Assembly (NCBI GenBank): GCA_040007095.1
Contig: JBDTVS010000120.1
Span: 1-54,299, forward strand
Length of the DNA stretch: 54,299 bases
Direction of reading: 5' to 3'
Origin: JBDTVS01 sp040007095
Lineage (GTDB): Bacteria > Acidobacteriota > Vicinamibacteria > Vicinamibacterales > CAVVIG01
Below are positions 40,480 to 49,048 of this stretch, piece by piece. The position numbers and the translations under genes were made by a program. The stretch's first letter is position 1; each line of letters starts with the position of its first letter. The notes below the pieces were generated by a model, which saw only the letters and a list, made by a program, of their open reading frames with translations, searched no databases and had not been told where the DNA came from.

Positions 40480-40668
40480 ATGCGAACACGCTTCACCGTC
40501 ACCGTCACCGTCGATTACGATCCTTCCGCGATGCCCGAGGGCAACCCGGCCGACATCGTGCGCGACGAGATCAAGAGCAATCTTCAAAGCGTCGATTACG
40601 TGACGGCCTGCGAAGTCACGCCGCACTCACACCGAGCAGAATCCCATGGACGGGGCAGGGGACGATAG
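40480..40668 (+). CDS. Small hypothetical protein
   Basis: The 62-residue product starts MRTRFTVTVTVDYDPSAMPE, followed by GNPADIVRDEIKSNLQSVDY and a polar tail. Alternation of beta-like and helical segments suggests a small folded domain, but there is no recognised family or clear ribosome site. It is isolated by 59 bp from the HEPN-like gene in the same direction. Confidence 0.45.
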   Translation: MRTRFTVTVTVDYDPSAMPEGNPADIVRDEIKSNLQSVDYVTACEVTPHSHRAESHGRGRGR

Positions 40669-41099
40669 GCCGCCGGATTGCGCCAACGCGCCATGCAAAT
40701 ACCGACCGGAGGGCGGGAAGTGGATCGGTCAGAGCGTGACACTCCTCACCCCAGAACCAGCCAGGCGCCCCAAAGAGCCGCGCCACCAGAAAACCCCGCG
40801 AATTCCCAGCGACCGCCGGGCGTTCAACTTCAGGGAGGACCAGATCGTCAAGCTGACTCATCACGCTTCCCGTTCGTCCTCGAACCCGCTGCCCTCAAGC
40901 GGCTCGCCGCCGATGGATTCGAGCGCCTTCTGCATACCCTACAAGGCGCGCACGTCCCTGAGCATTCGACGCTCGCCGACCACGCCATCCCTTTCAATGC
41001 GCTCCTCGATCTGTTTCGTCGTTGTCATACCCATCTCCATCGGTTCACCGGAGCGTAGCCGCTGGCGCGGGGAGGTCAAGCCGGCGGGTAAAATCACGC
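40669..41099. other. 430-bp region with conflicting small reading frames
   Basis: On the minus strand, three tiny frames are arranged head to tail: 41028-40939 (29 aa, behind a GGAG site), 40935-40861 (24 aa) and 40861-40616 (81 aa, starting in a TGATG overlap). On the plus strand, a 126-codon frame at 40678-41058 has a protein-like second half (LEPAALKRLAADGFERLLHT). Composition does not decide between them. I make no gene call. Confidence 0.35.
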
Positions 41100-41867
41100 A
41101 TGGTGATACCACCTCCGCCTCGGACCCCTGCTGCAACGGGATCTCACTTCTATCGCTACGCCAGCTTCGACCACCCCGAACGGCTCGAACAGCTCATGCT
41201 GGACCATGCCATCTATATCCCGTCCGCGACCCAGCTAAACGATCTGCGCGACGCCCGCCCTCGTCTGCGCCCACGGCCGTTGGGGGAATGGGTCGCGCTC
41301 ATGAAGGGACTGAGCCCGAAGGGCCGCGGGCTCGCCCCGCCGGACGAGCATGCGCGAATCATCGACTCCGTCGCGAGTTCGATCGGCATCGACGGGATGC
41401 TCAAGATTGCGAGCCAGATGGCACACGACATGATGACAAAGTTCCGCATCTACTCGATGTCGAAACGATGGGACAATCTTTCGATGTGGGAGTGGTACGG
41501 CGGCAAGCATGCCGGCTACTGCCTGGAATTCGCCAACACACCGCAGTTCTTCGCACCGGTCCGCGAGGTGGTATACGACAACTCGTTCGTGATAGACATC
41601 ACCGATGACGCTCACGGAACTGCCAATTGGCTGTTCTACAAGTCACCCGACTGGAGCAATGAGGAAGAGGTACGCTTGGTGCTCCCCCACCGCCTTGGGC
41701 CATTCCTCAAACTCCCGCCCGAGGTCTTGACGCGAGTCATCCTGGGGAAGGACATGGTGTCGACCAACGCTGATCGCATCAAGGAGTGGGGCTCGAAGCG
41801 AGTTCCGCCCGTTCCTGTAGTGATTGCGAGATGGGATCCTTTTCGCCTGAGCCTGATTACCGATTGA
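41100..41867 (+). CDS. DUF2971-family protein
   Basis: The 255-residue protein starts MVIPPPPRTPAATGSHFYRY and shows the DUF2971 sequence of events. It has FYRYASFDHPERLEQLMLDH, a PSATQLNDLRD segment in place of the usual FNDPxD, YSMSKRWDNLSMWEWYGGKH, AGYCLEFAN, and near the end WSNEEEVRLVL and GKDMVSTNADRIKEW. The molecular function of this family is unknown to me; it is frequent in mobile and defence-rich regions. It closes the plus-strand accessory block. Confidence 0.78.
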   Translation: MVIPPPPRTPAATGSHFYRYASFDHPERLEQLMLDHAIYIPSATQLNDLRDARPRLRPRPLGEWVALMKGLSPKGRGLAPPDEHARIIDSVASSIGIDGMLKIASQMAHDMMTKFRIYSMSKRWDNLSMWEWYGGKHAGYCLEFANTPQFFAPVREVVYDNSFVIDITDDAHGTANWLFYKSPDWSNEEEVRLVLPHRLGPFLKLPPEVLTRVILGKDMVSTNADRIKEWGSKRVPPVPVVIARWDPFRLSLITD

Positions 41868-41963
41868 CGTCGCGCTATCGCGCCGTCATCGGTTGCGCCG
41901 AGTGCGACAGGGCGCGTCATGTCAACGGGGAGGGTGGCTGCGGCGCGGTGTCGGCAAACCGCA

Positions 41964-42034
41964 CGGACTGGCCGGACTTGAACCGGCGACCTCCGCCCCA
42001 AGGGCGGCGCTCTACGCGTCTGAGCTATCGTCCG
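41964..42034 (-). tRNA. Aberrant tRNA-like sequence (Pro-like, 5-nt anticodon loop)
   Basis: The D arm (GCTC...GAGC), variable loop AGGTC and T arm GCCGG-TTCAAGT-CCGGC are normal. The anticodon arm is CCGCC-CTTGG-GGCGG, a perfect stem with only five loop bases. Two more G would give a proline UGG loop. The acceptor stem pairs at five of seven positions (CGGAC/GTCCG) and no CCA is encoded. It may be a decayed tRNA, an element-borne odd tRNA, or a real tRNA with an unusual loop. Confidence 0.5.
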
Positions 42035-42088
42035 CTTGCCGCCGCAGCCACCGCCATCATGCCAGCCGCGCGCGGGGTGTCAACGTTT

Positions 42089-42898
42089 CTAGCGCGCCCA
42101 TGCGGGCTCGTTCAAAGCCGGGGCTATCAGATCAACGCCGCGACAGCCAACCAGCCAGCCCAGGTCATAGTCCGAGGCGGAGCCATCGTCGGCGCCCTCC
42201 CCGAGTCCCCGCCGATCGAGCAGGCGCTTGATGCGCGGCTCCACGGTGGCCAACACCTCCTCGACGTCTAGCGCGGTCAGGCGACGTGCGGGGTGAAAGG
42301 TCAGGGCGTCGGTACCGTCCCTCGCGAACACGCCGTCCAACCCGAGTACGTGCGTATGGAGGTTGAGATTGAGCGCCCCACCAAACCGTTGGATGACCGC
42401 AACGGCGCCGCCGCGTCCATCCGTCACGCCGTCCAGACGCGCGCGGGTACGTAGGAACCCGAGCACGGCGCGGACGAACACGCCAACGACCGCGCGACAC
42501 AGCTCGTGGTCCCACGCCAGCTGATACCGCAGGCGGTACGGCAGGCTCAACACCCACTGCCGCACGGGCACGTCCGGGATCACGTGATCGAGCAAATGAG
42601 CGGCGCGCTCCGCCATCCGGCGGCCGCCGCAACTCGGACAAATCGCCCGTGCTTTACATGAAAATGGGACAAGCCGGTCGAGGCCGCAGTCGTCGCAGCG
42701 AAACCGCGCAAACCCGCCGGCGAGGCAGCCACAGTGCAGAAAGTCCCGGAACTCCTGCTCGACGAAGCGGGGCAGCCCTTCCCCGTCGCGCAGGCTGGCG
42801 GCGTGCGCGCGAAAGGTCTCGAAGTGATCGCGCACGATCTGGTAGAGCGCACCCTGCGCGGGACACCGCGGTTCGTAGGTCGTGGAGCGCCGGGCCAT
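42089..42898 (-). CDS. Truncated IS91-family transposase
   Basis: The 269-residue product has the N-terminal zinc-binding region of IS91-type transposases (CGCLAGGFARFRCDDCGLDR, then FSCKARAICPSCGGRRMAER). These are followed by WVLSLPYRLRYQLAWDHELC and the HxH strand LNLHTHVLGLDGVFARDG of the HUH nuclease. Full-length family members run well over 350 residues and carry the catalytic tyrosines further on. Here the frame ends soon after GWLVGCRGVDLIAPALNEPA, so the catalytic C-terminus is missing. The copy is probably inactive. Confidence 0.82.
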   Translation of the reverse strand: MARRSTTYEPRCPAQGALYQIVRDHFETFRAHAASLRDGEGLPRFVEQEFRDFLHCGCLAGGFARFRCDDCGLDRLVPFSCKARAICPSCGGRRMAERAAHLLDHVIPDVPVRQWVLSLPYRLRYQLAWDHELCRAVVGVFVRAVLGFLRTRARLDGVTDGRGGAVAVIQRFGGALNLNLHTHVLGLDGVFARDGTDALTFHPARRLTALDVEEVLATVEPRIKRLLDRRGLGEGADDGSASDYDLGWLVGCRGVDLIAPALNEPAWAR

Positions 42899-43302
42899 TG
42901 GCAGGCGTCAAGCGGACGGTATGCCAGTGAGGGAACCGACGGAATGGGCCTGAACTCGACCGCGCGCGAATTCCGCGGCGCAGATTTCGCCGCTCTGCGC
43001 ACCTGGCGGATCGCAGTTCTTGCGTCACCCGGAATCTCACGCGCGCGCAGCTCACCGCCGCCGGCCGTGGAATACATCTGAATCTGATCCTGAGCTTCCT
43101 ATGGGTATGATTCGATTTCCTATTCCCATTCCCCGGCATGGCAGAGACGGAAGTTCGTACCGTGACACCGCTGAACAGAATCGACGTCCCACGTCGGACC
43201 TTCGTTTTCTAGCCGAAAACGGCCGCGGCTTTGTCCTGCGTCGGACCATCGACAGAACCGCGTAAGGGAGGCTAGTCCGGACCCTTTCAGACTGATCTCA
43301 CG
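42899..43302. other. Intergenic region, nothing recognised
   Basis: Four hundred bases lie between the transposase start and the receptor stop. Open frames are short and lack starts or sense. A CCTATGGGTATG...CCTATTCCCATT patch (about 43095-43130) contains weak inverted repeats. No terminator with a T-run was seen. Confidence 0.4.
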
Positions 43303-46251
43303 TTAGAAGCGGAATCCAAACGCCATCCGGAACAATCGCCCTCCGTTGATGCCAGGAACCGGCTGGGGAAACTGAGTGTCCTGGACGGCTTTGCCGAAGT
43401 TGGGGCCTGGAATGTACCCGGTGGGCAACCCGTTGGCATCTTTCGGGCTGTTGGGATCGGCCGTGACGGACGTATCCCACCTCACGAGCTTGTCGTTGTC
43501 GAGCACATTATAGAGCTCGACTTTGATCCATGGCTTCGCGGCTCGCCAGACCGGCACGCTGTAGGTGGCGGCCAGGTCCAGCAGACCATAGCCGCGAAAA
43601 TCGCCGACGCCTCGCTCACCGAAGAAGAGCGGCAGCGCCGTACTCGGATTGATGTCGTTGATGGGATATCCAGGATTCCGAGCGAGTTCGATCGGCGTCA
43701 ACGGCACGGATGCCGCCGTGTAGCTGAACACCTGGCCGGAGTCGACGCGCCAAATCGGCGAGATGTCGACGGTGCCGAATCGGCCCATGCCCTGGCTGTA
43801 GGTGCCGTACAGCCGCAGCTTATGGCGCTGGAAGTCGGCCAGCCGTCCGCTCGGGAGGTACCGGTCGAGCGCAGGACCGAGGATCTCCGGAAAATCGCCG
43901 AAAACGGACGGATTGCCGGTCTGATTCGGCGCTTCCCCGTTGTTGTTGCCGTTGTTCTCAATCTGCAGGGTGTAGTGCCCGCCCACGGACACGTGGCTGC
44001 CGTATCGATAGCTGCTCTGAAACACCAGCGCTTGGTACTGGCGAAAGACGCCGTTGTTCGGATCGTTCGGTGCATTGTCGAACAGCACCTTCGTCAGGTT
44101 GCCGATGTTGACCCCGCTTCGGTTGACGTTCACGATCCCGTTCGACAACTGGATGAAGTCGTCGACGAAGTGGTACCAGCGGCGAAACTGGTAGGTGACC
44201 TTCGCGTAGCCTCGCTGATTGAACTCGCGGCCAACGGCGAACGTGAACTCGCGCACGGTGGGCGACGAGAGGCCCGGAGCCACCACGATGTTCGCGGTCG
44301 GGAAGGCGGCGCCGATCACCGTGCTGTAATTTGACAGCGCGAACCCCGGTGCGAAATCGCGACCCTGGCCGGCCGGGCCCGTGTAGACGTACGTCACCAG
44401 GCTCGGCGTGCCTACGTCGGTGTTCACGCCGAACTGCCGTTCGGTGTATTTGCCGGCGTAGTGCCCGTAGGTGGCTTGAACCACCGTTTTGCCGTTCCCC
44501 TGCAGGTCGTAGGAGACACCAAAGCGCGGAACAAGGCTTGACGTGTCCGCGGTGACGATGTCGCCGGTGGCGTGGCTGCGAACGGCTTCGAAGCGGGTGC
44601 CAAGATCGACCGACAGGCGCGGGGTGACCCTCCAGTGATCCTGTAGGAACAGCGAGGTGGTGTTGATGTTGATCACGGCCCCGGCCGTCGCGATCCAGTT
44701 CTGCAGGCGCGATTGTCCTGGCACGAAGCTCGGAATCGGTACGCCCGCCGCATCGTAGATGGGCTTGCCGCCTGACTGCACGTAGTCGGCCTGGAACACG
44801 TAGCCCGTCGCGCTTTGTGAATTTCCCCCGGCGCGCTGGCTGCGATAGTACTCGCCGCCGGCCTTGAGATCGTGCGTGCCGCCCTTCTTGCTCGACAGGG
44901 TCCTCGACACGCTCCCGGTGAACTGGCGATTGTTCCGCTGTTCGGGATCGAGCGCGCTGAAGAACGGCGACGCGTACAGCAAGTTGGCCGCGATGCCCGG
45001 CGTCACACCGCGGGTGCGGAAGGGGGATGCGTTCAGCGCGGTATCAGTGCCGCCCGCGTTCTCGAACGCGTTGTCCTTCTGCGAGTACTGCAACGTGGCG
45101 AAGTACTGCCCCGCGATCACGCCGTTGTAGTTGCTCACGAACAGCGTGTTCGGCGTACTCGGGTTGACGAGCACTGACGGATCCAGCGAATTGCTGTTTA
45201 GGCTGAACACGTTCGTCTGGACGAGGCTGTTGTTCGTATAATCGGCCGAGACGGTGTGCCCGTTTGCGACACTCCCAGTGAACTTCAGCTCACCGCGTTT
45301 GTTGATGTCGTGACGCGTCGTGGACGCGTCGCTCAGGATAAATGTCTGCGGCGTGTCTGCCCCCACGTAGCGACCGGCCGCAAAGAACCAGAGCCGGTCC
45401 TTCACAAGCGGGCCGCCAACGGTGCCCTCCGACGTCTTGCTCAGCACATCCGCATGGGTGATGTTGCTGGCCTGCTCGCGAGGCGTTTGCCGGATCCACG
45501 TGGGATTGCTGAAGTTCTCGCGCACGCTGCCGCTGAAGATGTTCCCGCCGCTCTTGGTGATGACGTTGATCACGCCACCGGTGAACCGGCCGTACTCCGC
45601 GGAGACGCCGCCGGTCAGGATGGTGGTCCCGACAATGGCGTCTTCGATGTAGAGCCCATTCGGACTCCCAAACAGGTTGTCGTTGATGTCGACGCCATTC
45701 ACCATGAACACGTTGTCGAACGCCGTCGCGCCGGAGATCGTCACCTGGCTGACGTTCGGTGTCACGTTCGTCAAGCCCGGCGCCAACTCCGCGATGTCCT
45801 GCGGTCGACGGCCCACAGGCATCAGGTCGACGTCGCGCTTGGTGTAGCCCTGGCTGAGCGCGACCGTCGCCAGGATTGACGAGACCGGCGCGGTCACGGT
45901 CACTGTTTCGGTCCGGCCGGCCAACCGCATCGTCGCACTCGCGTCAGCGGTTGCACCGACGGTCAGCTCGACGTCTTCGCGCGTGACCGGCTCGAGGCTG
46001 GGATGCTCGAATGCAACTCGATACGTACCAGGGGGCAATCCCTTGATCACATACACCCCGTTGATATCGGTAGTGGTCGTGTGGCGTCCGAGGAGCGCCG
46101 GCGACGTCGCGGCCACGGTAACACCGCCCACGGGGACGTGATCGCCCGACTGGACGACGCCTGTAATGGTGCCGGTCTGAACCCCCTGTGCGACCACGAG
46201 CGCGCTGCGCATGGTTACGGCGAGCAGTGCTACGGCGAACGAGCGATTCAT
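43303..46251 (-). CDS. Oar-like TonB-dependent receptor with carboxypeptidase-regulatory domain
   Basis: The 982-residue outer-membrane protein starts MNRSFAVALLAVTMRSALVV, a signal peptide; longer frames upstream are not supported. A CarboxypepD_reg domain (GTITGVVQSGDHVPVGGVTV, YVIKGLPPGTYRVAFEHP) is followed by RTETVTVTAPVSS, a plug domain (VGRRPQDIAELAPGLTNVTP, DNVFMVNGVDINDNLFGSPN, VSAEYGRFTGGVINVITKSG) and a large barrel ending GGRLFRMAFGFRF. This is the Oar type typical of acidobacteria. It is last in the operon with an anti-sigma/sigma pair, 197 bp downstream. The receptor could signal through, or be the target of, the sigma factor. The substrate is unknown. Confidence 0.9.
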   Translation of the reverse strand: MNRSFAVALLAVTMRSALVVAQGVQTGTITGVVQSGDHVPVGGVTVAATSPALLGRHTTTTDINGVYVIKGLPPGTYRVAFEHPSLEPVTREDVELTVGATADASATMRLAGRTETVTVTAPVSSILATVALSQGYTKRDVDLMPVGRRPQDIAELAPGLTNVTPNVSQVTISGATAFDNVFMVNGVDINDNLFGSPNGLYIEDAIVGTTILTGGVSAEYGRFTGGVINVITKSGGNIFSGSVRENFSNPTWIRQTPREQASNITHADVLSKTSEGTVGGPLVKDRLWFFAAGRYVGADTPQTFILSDASTTRHDINKRGELKFTGSVANGHTVSADYTNNSLVQTNVFSLNSNSLDPSVLVNPSTPNTLFVSNYNGVIAGQYFATLQYSQKDNAFENAGGTDTALNASPFRTRGVTPGIAANLLYASPFFSALDPEQRNNRQFTGSVSRTLSSKKGGTHDLKAGGEYYRSQRAGGNSQSATGYVFQADYVQSGGKPIYDAAGVPIPSFVPGQSRLQNWIATAGAVININTTSLFLQDHWRVTPRLSVDLGTRFEAVRSHATGDIVTADTSSLVPRFGVSYDLQGNGKTVVQATYGHYAGKYTERQFGVNTDVGTPSLVTYVYTGPAGQGRDFAPGFALSNYSTVIGAAFPTANIVVAPGLSSPTVREFTFAVGREFNQRGYAKVTYQFRRWYHFVDDFIQLSNGIVNVNRSGVNIGNLTKVLFDNAPNDPNNGVFRQYQALVFQSSYRYGSHVSVGGHYTLQIENNGNNNGEAPNQTGNPSVFGDFPEILGPALDRYLPSGRLADFQRHKLRLYGTYSQGMGRFGTVDISPIWRVDSGQVFSYTAASVPLTPIELARNPGYPINDINPSTALPLFFGERGVGDFRGYGLLDLAATYSVPVWRAAKPWIKVELYNVLDNDKLVRWDTSVTADPNSPKDANGLPTGYIPGPNFGKAVQDTQFPQPVPGINGGRLFRMAFGFRF

Positions 46252-46448
46252 GTTTAACCTCAGAATGGGTGGCGTGTAGAGACCCAATGGCTTCGCTGTA
46301 AAGAGCACGACGATGGACGATTGCCTACCGTCCGTGAGATCCGGCGGTGGCCGCCCTTGCGGCATCATCCGCAAGGACGTCCAAGCGGTTATGTCGATCG
46401 GTCGCGCCCCACGGCGCTGTTCAATTCGCCGCCGGTCGACATCTCGCA

Positions 46449-47162
46449 CTACTTCACGGTCGCGGGGAACACGTGCCAGTCTTCGCCAGGCCGGCGCAAG
46501 GCGAGCTGATATAACCCCGGTGACACCAGACGCAGGTCGATGGGTGCCTCCAGTTCGGTGATGAAGTTGCGGATCGCGGCCTGCCCGGAGGCCGAGGCGA
46601 CGGGGTGAGAGGTCCCATCGAGCAGCTGCACGTCATACGCACCTGGTTCGGAGCCCACGGGGAGCAACAGCGTCAGCCTGAGTGATCCACGTGGCAACAC
46701 GAGAGGCGCGGGTTCGGTCTGCTCTTGTGCGCTGCGGAACACGCGGAACCGGCGAATATCGAGTTCGACGGGCAGCGTCGCGACCGCGACTTGTGGAGGC
46801 ATCGTTGGCGCAGATTGACGTGACGTGCCGCGTGTCCCGACGTAGCGCCATGCGCTCCCGACCACCAGCATGAGCAGCGCCGCCACCGCAGCGAGCCATC
46901 TCGCCCTCTTCGACCATGTGATGGCACGCCGTTGACTGGTTTGCTGCAACTCCCGCACGTACCTGTAGCACGGCGAACAGTCGGCAAGATGGTCGTAGGC
47001 GGGATCGTCGATTGGACGCCCTCGTCGCGCGAGGACTGACAACTCTTCCTGCGATGGACAGCCAGCCCGAGTGGGATTCGGATTGGCCTGTCCGAACAGG
47101 TCGTCGATCTCATCCTGCGCGATGAAACCTGGCGAGTCGACATGCATCGTGCTATTCGTCAT
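46449..47162 (-). CDS. Zinc-finger anti-sigma factor, single membrane helix
   Basis: The 237-residue protein starts MTNSTMHVDSPGFIAQDEID, in an 11-bp overlap with the sigma-factor gene. The cytoplasmic part has HLADCSPCYRYVRELQQ: His58, Cys62 and Cys65 give the Hx3Cx2C zinc anti-sigma motif. A membrane helix (WLAAVAALLMLVVGSAWRYV, about 89-105) leads to a periplasmic beta-rich domain (RGSLRLTLLLPVGSEPGAYD). It should bind and silence the ECF factor until released. Signal unknown. Confidence 0.85.
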   Translation of the reverse strand: MTNSTMHVDSPGFIAQDEIDDLFGQANPNPTRAGCPSQEELSVLARRGRPIDDPAYDHLADCSPCYRYVRELQQTSQRRAITWSKRARWLAAVAALLMLVVGSAWRYVGTRGTSRQSAPTMPPQVAVATLPVELDIRRFRVFRSAQEQTEPAPLVLPRGSLRLTLLLPVGSEPGAYDVQLLDGTSHPVASASGQAAIRNFITELEAPIDLRLVSPGLYQLALRRPGEDWHVFPATVK

Positions 47163-47796
47163 CAAGCTTCCCGTCGTCGGACCCACCGCGAGAGGGGGAG
47201 TCAGGACGTTCCTGCGCTGGCCGGTCCGCTTCCCCGTCGCGGCGCGCGTCAAGACTGTGAACGCCGAGCAGTCGCCTCAGTCTGGCCTTCGCGCGGGACA
47301 CGAGCGTATCGACGGCGCCGGGCGAGGTACCCACCAGCTTCGCGATTTCCCGACTTGAATACCCCAACGCCCGTCGTATGCACACGCGGCGCTCTTCGCG
47401 GCTCAACAGCCCCAGCACTTGCCGCCCTAAAATCGACTGCTCGATCTGCTCCGGCCCGCCGCGGATGGCGGCCACGGTATTGAGCGTGGTCGTGCTCTCT
47501 TCGGACGTCAGCGTATTCAGCGCGAGCCGACTCGATCCAAGCCGTAGCCAGGACACGGCGACGCTGTGCAAGGTGACCCAGGCATAGCCATGCAGGTGCT
47601 CAATGGGTCCCGACCGCTCACGTTTGATGAGGCGGCGGCCCGCTTCTTCGAGGAAATCCGTCAGCAATGCGTGGTCTCGAATCAGCGGAAACTTCCGCCG
47701 AAACTTTGGCACGAGACTGACGAGCGTCTCCGCGATATGAGGGCTGAGCGGACGCCCGGTCTCGTCGACGAGCATGAATTGGAGACGGTCCTTCAT
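47152..47796 (-). CDS. ECF-type RNA polymerase sigma factor
   Basis: The 214-residue protein starts MKDRLQFMLVDETGRPLSPH. The region-2 equivalent is FRRKFPLIRDHALLTDFLEE to YAWVTLHSVAVSWLRLGSSR, and region 4 is LGLLSREERRVCIRRALGYS followed by SREIAKLVGTSPGAVDTLVS. The C-terminal tail is charged and disordered. It is a divergent ECF factor with an unusually long N-terminus. It overlaps the anti-sigma gene by 11 bp and follows the S41 peptidase gene by 22 bp. Confidence 0.83.
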   Translation of the reverse strand: MKDRLQFMLVDETGRPLSPHIAETLVSLVPKFRRKFPLIRDHALLTDFLEEAGRRLIKRERSGPIEHLHGYAWVTLHSVAVSWLRLGSSRLALNTLTSEESTTTLNTVAAIRGGPEQIEQSILGRQVLGLLSREERRVCIRRALGYSSREIAKLVGTSPGAVDTLVSRAKARLRRLLGVHSLDARRDGEADRPAQERPDSPSRGGSDDGKLDDE

Positions 47797-47818
47797 GGGA
47801 CGAATCGACGCGCACGCG

Positions 47819-49039
47819 TCACATGAGGCATTCCAGCGCACGGTCGAGTTGCGTGTCGTGTCCGTTCCAGAGCCCGTGCGGCGAGAGCGGCTCGTCCACG
47901 TCGGGCTTCAGGCCCTGTCCTTCCAAGTTGTGGCCCCGCCACGTGTAGTACGCCGCGACGGGAATGGCGATCCGGTAGCCGAAGCCGACCTTGAAGGCGC
48001 TCGCGGCGACGAGCCGGCCGGCGGTTTTGGCGCCGACCAGCGTCGCCAACCCGTACTCGGACGCAAAGGCGGCGACCATTTCAGCGGCGCTGGCCGAATG
48101 TTCGTTGACCAGCACGGCGACGTGTCCCTGGTGACGTTGTGCCCCGAGCGCCTCGGTAAAGACGGCCACCGACCGGCCGGCCCTGGCGAACCGGAACATC
48201 AGTGGAATCACGCCCCACTTCGAGGACGGGATGTGGTCGAAGGCCGGCAACCGGCTTTTGTCGTAGCCGTTTTTGGCGACGTTGCGGCTGACGCTGTACC
48301 CGACGCCGCGCCGATCCGCGCAGAGGTGGCTCATCAGCCGCAGGCAGCCGATGCCACCGCCGGTGTTTCCTCGAAGATCGAGCACGAGTCGCGAACAGCC
48401 GAGCTCGGCAATGGCGCGAGTCATGTCTCGCGCCACGTCCATGCCGAGGACGCCCGGGAACATGCTGACACGGATCAGACCCACGTCGTCGCGGAGCTTC
48501 GCAGCGGTCACGACCTGATCAGGAACGACGAGGGGGCGCTGCTTTTCTTTCGAACCAGGCACACTCATCGAGTGACGGATCGACTTCCCGTCAGGCTTTC
48601 GGACCGTGACGGCGTAGGTCTGCCCCAACGCGAAAGGTGCGGCGGCCGGTGGCCTGAACTCCCTGTCGTCGATGGTGAGCAGGACGTCGCCTGGCCGGAT
48701 GCCGGCGCGCGCGGCGATCCCGCCCGAATGGACGTCCTGGAACACCCAGCGCACACCATCCGGTGTCTCGGCCTTCATGAACGTGGCGGCCAGGGCAATG
48801 CGTGCGGCCGCGCGCGGACGGCTCTCGTGAAAACAGCCGGTGTGGCTCGTGCCCAGCTGCTTGAGCACGTCAGTAATCGCCCGCTCGAACTCATCGGCGG
48901 TGGCACTCTGCACCACGTCGCGCTCGTGATCGCGTCGGAGCTTCTGGACGTCTGGTTCCGGCCCCATGAACTTCTTGTTCACGGTGTCCAGGACCTTCTC
49001 GAACACCGCCCGGCGCTGCGCTTCACTCAGAGCTACCAA
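47819..49039 (-). CDS. S41-family peptidase with PDZ domain (C-terminal processing protease-like)
   Basis: The 406-residue enzyme has an N-terminal helical region, a PDZ domain (WVFQDVHSGGIAARAGIRPG, DVLLTIDDREF, about 97-130) and the S41 catalytic fold: LVLDLRGNTGGGIGCLRLMS, AVLVNEHSASAAEMVAAFAS (nucleophile Ser near 315) and LVGAKTAGRLVAASAFKVGF. There is no obvious signal peptide, unusual for a tail-specific protease, so it may act in the cytoplasm. It starts 9 bp after the CHAT gene. Its position between CHAT protein and sigma factor suggests a role in regulated proteolysis, possibly of the anti-sigma factor, but that is inference. Confidence 0.85.
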   Translation of the reverse strand: MVALSEAQRRAVFEKVLDTVNKKFMGPEPDVQKLRRDHERDVVQSATADEFERAITDVLKQLGTSHTGCFHESRPRAAARIALAATFMKAETPDGVRWVFQDVHSGGIAARAGIRPGDVLLTIDDREFRPPAAAPFALGQTYAVTVRKPDGKSIRHSMSVPGSKEKQRPLVVPDQVVTAAKLRDDVGLIRVSMFPGVLGMDVARDMTRAIAELGCSRLVLDLRGNTGGGIGCLRLMSHLCADRRGVGYSVSRNVAKNGYDKSRLPAFDHIPSSKWGVIPLMFRFARAGRSVAVFTEALGAQRHQGHVAVLVNEHSASAAEMVAAFASEYGLATLVGAKTAGRLVAASAFKVGFGYRIAIPVAAYYTWRGHNLEGQGLKPDVDEPLSPHGLWNGHDTQLDRALECLM

Positions 49040-49048
49040 TCCGCCCTC

